This document shows positions 4,706 to 11,029 of a DNA stretch of 11,029 bases, piece after piece (positions within the stretch are counted from its first letter, which is position 1; the number at the start of each line of letters is the position of its first letter). The position numbers were made by a program, and so were the translations under genes. The notes below the pieces were generated by a model that did no database searches, had not been told where the DNA came from, and was given only the letters and a program-made list of their open reading frames with translations. The DNA is from Candidatus Pacearchaeota archaeon (GTDB taxonomy: Archaea > Nanoarchaeota > Nanoarchaeia > Pacearchaeales > GW2011-AR1). The DNA lies in NCBI GenBank assembly GCA_002686195.1, contig NZAS01000136.1, forward strand, positions 1 to 11,029, read 5' to 3'.

Positions 4706-6628
4706 TTATTGAATTTCGCAAAAACCAGTTGAACACGCTAATTCTTGAGCTCCAACTGTCATGTCCGTTTTTTCATAATTTGTTAATTTTGTCCAATCAA
4801 AATTATTAGGCATTTTTTCAAGAAGTAATTCATATTCCTTTTCATCACAATCTTGGTATGGAGATTGTTTATAATTATGGTCACTATACGGTAAAAATGA
4901 AACACCAGACATAATGTCAAAATGTTTATAAACCCATGCACCAACATCAAGCCATTCATATTCCTTTACTGAAATTGTAACAGATGGTTTATGTTCACAC
5001 CAATGTTCCTGATATACTAACCATAGTTCAAGTTGTTCAATAGCAGAAGTATCTGTCCGAAACAAAGAAGTTTTATCTATTTTCATGGGAAAGGAAAATA
5101 TAGTTGTATGACTTGGATTTATTACATCATCCTCAGCAGGAAATCCAACATCAACCATCATTTTTGTTAGAGGGTCTTTCTTGTCTCCACGAATAGTTCT
5201 GATATAAAAAGGATTATGCCGAGCATGAATACCAGAAGAAGCATTAACCAATTGTGAAACTGTACCAGACGGTTTCACACATGTAGTAGCTGTACTTTGA
5301 TTGATACCTATCTTCTTTGCAAATTCAGCATTAGTCTTGATTACTTCATCACGTAAATTTTGTAATAGCTCCGGTAACGAATATTTGGGAGACTGACCAT
5401 TAGTAAATTTATTATCTGCAATACCTGTTAATGATACACCTAAAAGTCTTTCCTCTTCACAATTTTTTTTCCAAACAGATGAAACATATTTGAAATTTGT
5501 CAGTGTTGATTGTATTGTACCAAGAATTGCGGCAATCCGTACTTTCTTCAAAAGAGTGTCCTTAGTATCATTCGGTCTTATTACAACTTCTGACAAATTA
5601 CAAAATTCACGATTTCTTAAAATAATTTCAGAACAGGGGTTTGTTCCAAAATCATGTTCAGCATCCCTTCTACCTATTTTTTTTACCTTTTCTTGTGCTG
5701 AAATTCTGTTGAAAATTCCTCTCTCACCAGATTTAGAATCATAAAGAGCTTTCCACTCATCCATAAAAATACCGATGTCTGGTTTTTCTGTATAACAAGC
5801 AGAGTTGTTTGCAAGAGCACGCTGACTATCATTATTCTGCCATTGCCCTGCTTTAGCATGACGCATACGGTCATCAGATAAATTTGATAAACTAATCAAT
5901 GCAGAACGACGAACTCCACCAACAACAACAACTTCAGCGACTTTGCATACTACATCGTGACATTCTATAGAGGTTAATTTGCGGCCAGCGGCACTTTGAA
6001 ATGCAAGTGCAGTAAAATGAAATAAAGATTCTAACGGTTCTGGTCCAGATGCTCTTCCACCGAAGGTTTTAAGAGGCGTTCCCGCTGGACGAACTCTTGA
6101 TAAATCCCAACAAGGAATCTGTCCAACATATAACATGCCAACCAATTCTTTGAACGCCTTAGCCCAACCAAGTTTACTGTCTGTAACAACAATAGTTGTA
6201 TCTGTCTTATGAAATTCTTCTGCAATAGTTGGTAATTGAGATATATATTGACGTTCTACACTAAATCCTACACCAACACCATTCATTAATACATATAAAA
6301 TTTCATCAAATGCTTGAGGACGGTCAATTGCGATATAAGAACAATTGTACCCTGCTATATTTTCCCGGCTGAGAGCCTCTCCCGCCGTCATAAGACAACG
6401 CATAGAAGGCATAACTTGCAAAGACAATATTGCGTCTTCTAATTCTTCTCTTAGTTCTTTTGTTAACTTAAATTTATGCTGGGTTTTAAGATGTTTAGTG
6501 AAAAAATTAAAATATCTTGCAACTGTTTCATCCCATGTTTCGCGTCTTTCTTTTTCTGGCAACCATCTTGAATATCTTGATAAATGAATAAATTCTTGGT
6601 ATGACGTTGAAAGATAATTATTAGGCAT
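4706..6628 (-). CDS. nrdJ: Adenosylcobalamin-dependent (class II) ribonucleotide reductase, 640 aa
   Basis: Reduces ribonucleotides to deoxyribonucleotides for phage DNA synthesis, with B12 generating the radical. It resembles the monomeric triphosphate reductase of Lactobacillus leichmannii. Key sites are present: first active-site Cys96 in GYNCSY, GVGVGF (117-122), the RPAGTPLKTFGGRASGPEPL block at 180-199, the radical-site NPCSE with Asn330, Cys332 and Glu334, second redox Cys343 in FCNLSE, CVKPSGTVSQL at 450-460, and the C-terminal pair Cys632/Cys637 (ACSTGFCEIQ). It is about 100 residues shorter than the L. leichmannii enzyme (about 740). The gap between Cys96 and Cys332 is about 50 residues shorter than between the matching cysteines there. 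No N-terminal ATP cone is apparent. GGAG sits eight bases before the ATG at 6628, which overlaps the primase end by eight bases. Confidence 0.93.
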   Translation of the reverse strand: MPNNYLSTSYQEFIHLSRYSRWLPEKERRETWDETVARYFNFFTKHLKTQHKFKLTKELREELEDAILSLQVMPSMRCLMTAGEALSRENIAGYNCSYIAIDRPQAFDEILYVLMNGVGVGFSVERQYISQLPTIAEEFHKTDTTIVVTDSKLGWAKAFKELVGMLYVGQIPCWDLSRVRPAGTPLKTFGGRASGPEPLESLFHFTALAFQSAAGRKLTSIECHDVVCKVAEVVVVGGVRRSALISLSNLSDDRMRHAKAGQWQNNDSQRALANNSACYTEKPDIGIFMDEWKALYDSKSGERGIFNRISAQEKVKKIGRRDAEHDFGTNPCSEIILRNREFCNLSEVVIRPNDTKDTLLKKVRIAAILGTIQSTLTNFKYVSSVWKKNCEEERLLGVSLTGIADNKFTNGQSPKYSLPELLQNLRDEVIKTNAEFAKKIGINQSTATTCVKPSGTVSQLVNASSGIHARHNPFYIRTIRGDKKDPLTKMMVDVGFPAEDDVINPSHTTIFSFPMKIDKTSLFRTDTSAIEQLELWLVYQEHWCEHKPSVTISVKEYEWLDVGAWVYKHFDIMSGVSFLPYSDHNYKQSPYQDCDEKEYELLLEKMPNNFDWTKLTNYEKTDMTVGAQELACSTGFCEIQ

Positions 6629-7643
6629 TTATTTTTCTCCATTCTGCAAACCTTAATTGTGCAACTGCACCGCAAAAGGTATTATCTGTTATAATTTCTT
6701 GAATTTGTTGTTTAGTATATCCTGCTATAATCATGTCATTTATATCTTTCCAATTCATATGGTCTGGCCAGATTACAATTTTTCTGCCCGCACTTAATGT
6801 CCTTTCCATCTGTTTGCAAATTTCTCTGTTTCGCGGTTCATTATCAAGCACTACTGTTAATTCACCATTCTGTATAAATTTGCCTTGTATCATTAAAGGT
6901 TTATCAAAATTTGCCCCAGCAATTGCAATACAATTATCAATAAACAAACTATCCAATGGACCTTCAACAATATAGATATGTTTGTCTTTTGTAACTTTAT
7001 CTAACCCAAAAATTTTATCCTTATCTTTTAACTTGATAGTAATATACTTGGGTTGTTCTTTTCCGAAAGCCCTTCCTTGATATGCAAATAGTTCTCCTTT
7101 TTCATCTCTAAACGGTATTAACAACCTTGGATGATCTCCATCCAAGGAAGGAAATTTATTTGGTATTAATGTATTCGTGAATTTATAAAACGATTTACAT
7201 AGGTATAAATCAGAAAACGACTTAGGTGGTATATGTCTCTTTTCAATAATCTTCCGTGCCGGATGGTCTGTAGATAATTCTGAAATAGATTTAAGATTTT
7301 TAAGAACACCCTTTTTACGAAAGACAGGAACATCAAACTTAAACTCCGGCTCTGGGTTGTTAGATTTAACCCCACTTCTATATCTCTCCATTATATAGTC
7401 TTTATGGATTTTAGAGTCTACATGCTTAAGAAGATTGCCAAGAGTTGTGCCCAAACCGCAATTATGACACTTATAGAACAAGTCATTTTTTTTACGATAA
7501 ACAAACCCCCTAGCCTTGGAACGAGACTTCTGTGAATCGCCGCAATATGGACAGCGAAAGTTCCATAAAAAATCCCCCTTCTTTTTGAATCTTAGAAGTT
7601 GGGGGCTAAGAATGTTAAGATATTTTGAGTCAATGTAAGACAT
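6621..7643 (-). CDS. DNA primase, T4 gp61-like, 340 aa
   Basis: Makes RNA primers for lagging-strand DNA synthesis with the replicative helicase. The N-terminal zinc-binding domain has Cys31/Cys34 (CPYCGDS) and Cys59/Cys62 (CHNCG). A TOPRIM domain follows: YIVEGPLDS at 224-232 with the catalytic Glu227 and Asp231, and VVLDNEPRN at 264-272 carrying the metal-binding Asp267. FAYQGRAF at 186-193 is also typical. The start (MSYIDSKYLN) and length match the gp61-type primases of marine T4-like phages as I remember them. ATG at 7643 is the only usable start, because no internal Met precedes the zinc finger. No Shine-Dalgarno is present, and the -10 box of promoter P1 ends only ten bases upstream, so the mRNA may be almost leaderless. 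It overlaps the reductase start and ends at TAA 6623-6621. Confidence 0.9.
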   Translation of the reverse strand: MSYIDSKYLNILSPQLLRFKKKGDFLWNFRCPYCGDSQKSRSKARGFVYRKKNDLFYKCHNCGLGTTLGNLLKHVDSKIHKDYIMERYRSGVKSNNPEPEFKFDVPVFRKKGVLKNLKSISELSTDHPARKIIEKRHIPPKSFSDLYLCKSFYKFTNTLIPNKFPSLDGDHPRLLIPFRDEKGELFAYQGRAFGKEQPKYITIKLKDKDKIFGLDKVTKDKHIYIVEGPLDSLFIDNCIAIAGANFDKPLMIQGKFIQNGELTVVLDNEPRNREICKQMERTLSAGRKIVIWPDHMNWKDINDMIIAGYTKQQIQEIITDNTFCGAVAQLRFAEWRKINA

Positions 7644-7653
7644 AATAAAGTAA

Positions 7654-7682
7654 AGTATACACTACTACAACTGAAATGTCAA
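7654..7682 (-). promoter_or_regulatory. Sigma70-type promoter P1 (TTGACA-17-TATACT) before primase
   Basis: TTGACA at 7682-7677, a 17-base spacer and TATACT at 7659-7654, the same layout as P2. The -35 contains the TGA stop of the upstream coiled-coil gene. The predicted transcription start is about 7646-7647, only 3-4 bases before the primase ATG. The shared 15 bases (7673-7687 and 1938-1952) suggest a common phage promoter family, probably early. Confidence 0.85.
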
Positions 7683-8113
7683 GAACTAAAATTAATAAAT
7701 TTGTGCAATAAAAATCCTATAACTATTGAACCACCAATAAGAAGGTGTCGCCATTTCTCTAGCACCCCTACTCTATTGTTGATATCTTGTCTAACTTCTA
7801 GAAGATCAGAAGTACACTTCTCATGTTGTTCTGAAACCAGCGTCATGATTTCTCTTGTATTGCTAGTAATTCTAGAATGAAGGTCATCTATCTTTACAGT
7901 CAGTTCATTACGCCTGACTTCTATTTGTTGTTCTGCTTCAAAAATTGCTTCTTCTTGTCTAGTAAGTTTTTCTTCATGAACAGCAAGCATACGATGAATT
8001 GAATTGGAAACATCAGTTAGCTTATCGATTGCAATATCCAAACGGTCATAAATTTGCTTTTGACTACGCAATTCGTTTTTTAAAAGCTTAACCTCTGTTT
8101 CCAATTCTGCCAC
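7679..8113 (-). CDS. Coiled-coil protein with C-terminal membrane anchor, about 144 aa
   Basis: From the GTG at 8113 the protein begins VAELETEVKLLKNEL. It is almost entirely predicted coiled coil to about residue 115, with a basic-aromatic VLEKWRHL and then one membrane helix near residues 123-140 (LLIGGSIVIGFLLHKFI). I chose GTG because it starts just after the stop of the upstream gene (8118) and coincides with the onset of heptads. An in-frame ATG at 8164 would add 17 non-heptad residues and overlap the upstream gene by 47 bases, so a start there remains possible. The topology (long cytoplasmic or periplasmic rod, tail anchor) is reminiscent of small conserved proteins in marine phages, whose role I do not know. 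The stop codon lies within promoter P1. Confidence 0.72.
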   Translation of the reverse strand: MAELETEVKLLKNELRSQKQIYDRLDIAIDKLTDVSNSIHRMLAVHEEKLTRQEEAIFEAEQQIEVRRNELTVKIDDLHSRITSNTREIMTLVSEQHEKCTSDLLEVRQDINNRVGVLEKWRHLLIGGSIVIGFLLHKFINFSS

Positions 8114-8117
8114 AATT

Positions 8118-8282
8118 TTAGTCTTTCTTAAACACAGACCAAATGCCCCAAACAAGGGCACCATATAAAATAACCTGTGTCAGCGCCACGCCACCAAAAA
8201 GTACGGCAGCAGCTGCAATTGCAACAATCAGCCCTTGGTGAGTGGAGGCCTCATTAATCCTATCTGAAATAAAATTACTCAT
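8118..8282 (-). CDS. Small hydrophobic membrane protein, 54 aa (holin-like at most)
   Basis: ATG at 8282 to TAA at 8120-8118, preceded by a good AAAGGAG seven bases or so upstream. A charged N-terminus (MSNFISDRINEASTHQG) leads into a hydrophobic region from about residue 18 to 50, interrupted by GGVALTQ and ending in FKKD. This could make one long or two short membrane helices in hairpin form. The size, charge pattern and positive tail fit small class II/III holins, but nothing in the sequence proves pore formation, and the spanins are 5 kb away. It lies directly upstream of the coiled-coil tail-anchored protein, so the two may act together at the membrane. It is too short to be caught by a 60-codon cut-off. 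Confidence 0.72.
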   Translation of the reverse strand: MSNFISDRINEASTHQGLIVAIAAAAVLFGGVALTQVILYGALVWGIWSVFKKD

Positions 8283-8343
8283 CTAGTTCTCCTTTCTAGT
8301 TTCTTCATTTTAGGCTTCAAATCATTTAATTTTCATAGTGATA

Positions 8344-8460
8344 TTATTCCCCGTCCCACATACGACAGCATGGACAAGGGTCTTTCTCTGTACACTCACA
8401 AAGATCGCAATCACATAGAGGGTTTTTACATTCTTCATTAATACAATCGGGTCCAGACAC
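8344..8460 (-). CDS. Cysteine-rich mini-protein, 38 aa (metallothionein-like composition)
   Basis: GTG at 8460 with AAGGAG seven bases upstream, ending at TAA 8346-8344. It starts MSGPDCINEECKNPLCDCDL and ends DPCPCCRMWDGE. Nine of 38 residues are cysteine (positions 6, 11, 16, 18, 21, 23, 29, 31 and 32), including C-x-C pairs and a terminal C-x-C-C. There is no signal peptide, so a reducing cytoplasm is likely. The most natural reading is metal binding, as in metallothioneins or cysteine-cluster zinc proteins. The Asp/Glu/Pro content differs from classic metallothioneins, so the function is inferred only from composition. It sits between the virion repeat protein and the small membrane protein. 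The strong ribosome site, intact frame and high cysteine density together argue against chance. Confidence 0.68.
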   Translation of the reverse strand: MSGPDCINEECKNPLCDCDLCECTEKDPCPCCRMWDGE

Positions 8461-8496
8461 TTTAATTCTCCTTTTTATTTAGTTTATACATCTTAT

Positions 8497-8516
8497 TTAG
8501 GGTTATTTTACCCTAA
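8497..8516 (-). terminator. Stem-loop across the stop of the repeat protein gene (weak terminator candidate)
   Basis: On the minus strand TTAGGGT (8516-8510) pairs with ACCCTAA (8503-8497) around a six-base loop AAAATA. The stop codon TAA (8510-8508) begins in the stem. No U-tract follows, so rho-independent termination is doubtful. It may act as an mRNA 3'-end stabiliser or processing site. Confidence 0.35.
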
Positions 8517-11029
8517 TGCCACTGCCATAGCGGTTGCTGCGGCATCTGGGTCACCAATATAGGTTTTAACTCTAGCCATTGTAGTTTTTCTATTTGTGCC
8601 CCCAGCACCGTCATCAACAACCAACAAATCTGAATCTGTTAGTGCCGCCCCAATATCAGTGCCTCCATCAATATCTAAGTCATCAATATCAATTGAACCA
8701 TCTGGAAATACGGGGGCCTGTGAAAATGTTACTACACCACCAGAACTAATTGCAATAGCATCAGTATCACTCACACTACCAATATTGCCTGCATCAGCAA
8801 TTATGATACTTGTTAATGTTCCAACCGATGTAATATTAGATTGAGCCGCGCCCGTAACAGTAGCAGCTGTACCGCTTGCGTTACCAGTTACATTACCAAC
8901 TACATTGCCTGTATAACCACTCGAATCAATTGTGCCTAACGAAACTCCTCCATCTGCAAATGTAATAGTTCCACCATCTGCATCAAGAGTAATTCCTCCA
9001 CCAGAATCAAGTGTTACAGTAGTACCAGCAAGTTCTGCTGTTCCATCGGCAGTAATTTGTATATTGGCCGCGGCAGCGGCATCATCGGTAGTTGTAATAT
9101 CTAGTGTGCCATGAGTACCAACTGTAAACACAGCAGTATCACTAGTTGATCCCGTCATGGTAACGACTTTGCCATTTATAGCAACATCATCAACTGTTAG
9201 GGCGGTTAACGTACCTAAACTTGTAATATTTGTTTGAGCCGCACCAGTTACGGTTGCGGCTGTACCACTTGCGTTACCAGTTAATGCACCGACAAAAGTA
9301 GTTGCAGTTAATTCGGCTGTACCAGCATTATATGTTAAACCAGCATCTGATTTGGGTCCAAGATCACCAGTTGCTGATTCCCACAAACCAACGTATGATG
9401 TTGTATCTGTAGTATCTGCTACTGTAATTGTGGCAGGAACAATATTTGCTGTGCCATCAAATGAGGTTCCACCAATAGTTCTTGCACTTTCAAGAGCAGT
9501 AGCTGTAGCAGCATTACCAGTAGTGTTTTGATTAAGTGTACCAATTACAAAGTCTAGAGTATTGTCACCATCTTCATAGGTTACAGTAATTCCTGTTTCA
9601 GTATTGGAACCTACCATAGCACCAACAGTGTCAGCAATTGTTTCAGCTAATGTTGTGCCACCAATTGTTAATGCATCTGTCTCTAATGTACCATCAACAT
9701 CTACATTACCAGAGATATCTAACGATGTTGCTACAATTTCTTGTGTAAACGTAACCTTACCATCAGATGCAATTGCGATGGCATCTGTGTCAGAAGCAGA
9801 ACCTATATTGGCCGCATCAGCAATTACGATACTTGTTAGTGTCCCAACTGAAGTAATAGAAGATTGAGATGCTCCAGTTACAGTAGCAGCAGTGCCACTT
9901 ACATCACCAGTTACATCGCCGGTTATATCACCAACAAATGCAGTAGATGTAATACTTGTTGCACCCGTAACCACACCCGCATCAATTACTATTGTACCAT
10001 CAAGAATAATTTGTTGGCCAGTCAATGGTGTAATTGTTAAATCTGTACCAGCAGTACTTGTTATCGCATTACCGTTTATATTGATGTTATCCACTTGTAA
10101 TGCTGTTAACGTACCAACAGAAGTAATAGCAGTTTGTGCAGCATCAGTTACAGATGCAGCTGTGCCGGTGGTGTTTTGATTAAGTGTACCAATTACAAAG
10201 TCTAATGTGTTATCATTATCGTCATAAGTTACAGCAATACCTGTTTCTGTATTACTAGTAACCATAGCACCAACAGTGTCAGCAATCGTTTCTGCTAATG
10301 TTGTACCATCAATTGTTAATGCGTCTGTTTCAAGTGTACCATCAATATCAACATTACCAGAAATGTCTAGTGATGTAGCAACAATTTCTTGTGTAAACGT
10401 AACTTTGCCGTCGGCCGCAATTGCAATAGCATCTGTATCACTTGCTGACCCAATATTGCCATCATCGGCAACAACAACACTTGTCAATGTGCCAACTGAA
10501 GTAATAGAAGATTGGGCAGCACCTGTTACGGTGGCAGCAGTACCACTTGTATTACCAGTTACATCACCTGTTAATGTACCGACAAATCCAGTAGCAGTTA
10601 CTTTACCAGTACTAGGATTATAGGTAAGTGTTCCATCAGATTCTAATCCAAGATTACCCCCATCAACATCACCACCAGCACCAAAAATAATAGCATTATC
10701 TTCATTTGTAGATTCATTGTCAGTTATAGTTACTGTTGTTGCGATTGCAGCAGTACCAGAAGTATCCTGATTACCAGCAGCATTAACACCCGGCAGATTA
10801 ATATTACCAGTACCATCAAATGATACTCCACCAATTGTTCTTGCACTAGCAAGAGCAGTTGCCGTTGCGGCAAGTGCTACAGCTATATTTGCTGTACCAT
10901 CAAATGAGGTTCCACCAATGGTTCTGGCGGTTTCTAGGGCAGTAGCAGTAGCTGCATTACCAGTAGTATCCTGATTAAGAGTGCCGATTACAAAGTCTAA
11001 TGTGTTATCATTATCGTCATAAGTTACAG
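8508..11029 (-). CDS. Repeat-rich virion protein, probable tail fibre/adhesin, 3' part (at least 839 codons)
   Basis: The frame is open from the window edge (first full codon at 11027) to TAA at 8510-8508. No ATG, GTG or TTG occurs in frame before the TTG at 10487, so the real start lies outside. The product is very rich in Thr, Ala, Gly, Asp, Val and Ile, with no Cys and few aromatic or basic residues. It is built from recurring beta-type units such as SGTAATVTGAAQSNITSVGT, SDTDAIAI, GKVTFTQEIVATSLDISGN, TLAETIADTVGAM and ALESARTIGGTSFDGTANI. Near the C-terminus, residues about 798-825 of the visible part, SDLLVVDDGAGGTNRKTTMA leads into RVKTYIG, a motif I associate with large structural proteins of marine phages. 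A trimeric beta-fibre on the tail or capsid surface is likely. Receptor binding is inference. It is the only clear structural gene here. Confidence 0.75.
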   Translation of the reverse strand, partial: VTYDDNDNTLDFVIGTLNQDTTGNAATATALETARTIGGTSFDGTANIAVALAATATALASARTIGGVSFDGTGNINLPGVNAAGNQDTSGTAAIATTVTITDNESTNEDNAIIFGAGGDVDGGNLGLESDGTLTYNPSTGKVTATGFVGTLTGDVTGNTSGTAATVTGAAQSSITSVGTLTSVVVADDGNIGSASDTDAIAIAADGKVTFTQEIVATSLDISGNVDIDGTLETDALTIDGTTLAETIADTVGAMVTSNTETGIAVTYDDNDNTLDFVIGTLNQNTTGTAASVTDAAQTAITSVGTLTALQVDNININGNAITSTAGTDLTITPLTGQQIILDGTIVIDAGVVTGATSITSTAFVGDITGDVTGDVSGTAATVTGASQSSITSVGTLTSIVIADAANIGSASDTDAIAIASDGKVTFTQEIVATSLDISGNVDVDGTLETDALTIGGTTLAETIADTVGAMVGSNTETGITVTYEDGDNTLDFVIGTLNQNTTGNAATATALESARTIGGTSFDGTANIVPATITVADTTDTTSYVGLWESATGDLGPKSDAGLTYNAGTAELTATTFVGALTGNASGTAATVTGAAQTNITSLGTLTALTVDDVAINGKVVTMTGSTSDTAVFTVGTHGTLDITTTDDAAAAANIQITADGTAELAGTTVTLDSGGGITLDADGGTITFADGGVSLGTIDSSGYTGNVVGNVTGNASGTAATVTGAAQSNITSVGTLTSIIIADAGNIGSVSDTDAIAISSGGVVTFSQAPVFPDGSIDIDDLDIDGGTDIGAALTDSDLLVVDDGAGGTNRKTTMARVKTYIGDPDAAATAMAVALG
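9523..9945. repeat. Long internal direct repeat, copy A (offset 648 bases)
   Basis: About 420 bases line up without gaps with 10171-10593, exactly 648 bases (216 codons) away. Examples are GTGTTTTGATTAAGTGTACC on the plus strand at 9523 and again at 10171, and the SDTDAIAI-coding stretch at 9781 and 10429. Many differences are at third codon positions. A shorter related copy lies near 8740-8925. Confidence 0.75.
10171..10593. repeat. Long internal direct repeat, copy B
   Basis: This is the partner of 9523-9945. A third copy of its beginning reappears at 10966 and runs off the window (offset 795 bases, 265 codons). All offsets are multiples of three, so copies stay in the protein frame and represent repeated protein domains. 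Confidence 0.75.

Noticed and set aside
4900..4920. TTGACA inside the reductase gene as a promoter
   Set aside because: No TATAAT-like sequence lies 16-18 bases downstream, and it lies within conserved coding sequence.
8478..8490. TATAAAC-type late promoter before the cysteine-rich gene
   Set aside because: It differs from TATAAATA at two of eight positions and is not distinguishable from background in this AT-rich gap.
8596..10623. Several long open frames on the plus strand opposite the repeat protein
   Set aside because: They are Ser/Val/Pro/Ala-rich mirror images of Thr/Ala/Gly/Asp codons, recur with the repeat period and have no ribosome sites. The minus-strand frame is continuous over the whole region.
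9523..11029. Repeats as a possible CRISPR array
   Set aside because: The units are long, imperfect, in frame and coding, with no short identical repeats separated by unique spacers.

Overview
The window looks like part of an AT-rich, lytic, T4-like phage of marine bacteria. The evidence is a gp61-like primase, a B12-dependent ribonucleotide reductase, a two-gene spanin cassette, two GIY-YIG nucleases, a TATAAATA (T4 late-type) promoter element, a long repeat-built virion protein and the start of a phage-borne ribosomal protein bS21. The bS21 fragment resembles those of pelagiphages and their SAR11 hosts, so an alphaproteobacterial host is plausible but not shown. No integrase, tRNA, rRNA, CRISPR array or transposase is visible. 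Every supported gene lies on the minus strand, so transcription runs from high to low coordinates. Genes are tightly packed, with short overlaps.

In transcription order, positions 11029-8508 hold the 3' part (at least 839 codons) of a Thr/Ala/Gly/Asp-rich repeat protein, probably a tail fibre or other virion adhesin. Next (8460-7679) come three small genes: a 38-residue protein with nine cysteines, a 54-residue hydrophobic protein and a coiled-coil protein with a C-terminal membrane anchor. A near-consensus sigma70 promoter (7682-7654) then opens a DNA metabolism block: primase (apparently leaderless), class II ribonucleotide reductase and a 51-residue zinc-ribbon protein. A GIY-YIG/NUMOD homing-type endonuclease follows, with a palindrome containing a late-promoter motif directly before its start codon. 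After it come a SAM methyltransferase and a lysis block (inner spanin, overlapping outer spanin lipoprotein, small lipoprotein).

A second near-consensus promoter (1947-1919), sharing a 15-base -35 region with the first, drives the last cluster: a small membrane protein, a nucleoside 2-deoxyribosyltransferase, two small unknown proteins, a second GIY-YIG protein and bS21.

Primase, reductase and deoxyribosyltransferase fit DNA synthesis and nucleotide supply. The spanins act at lysis. bS21 could modify host ribosomes. The most notable structural signal is that the second GIY-YIG gene is bracketed by exact 15-base direct repeats, and reading across the downstream copy restores a plausible original stop codon for the small gene upstream. 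This looks like the footprint of a gene insertion. Four small genes (733-909, 4547-4702, 8118-8282, 8344-8460) are under 60 codons and easy to miss.
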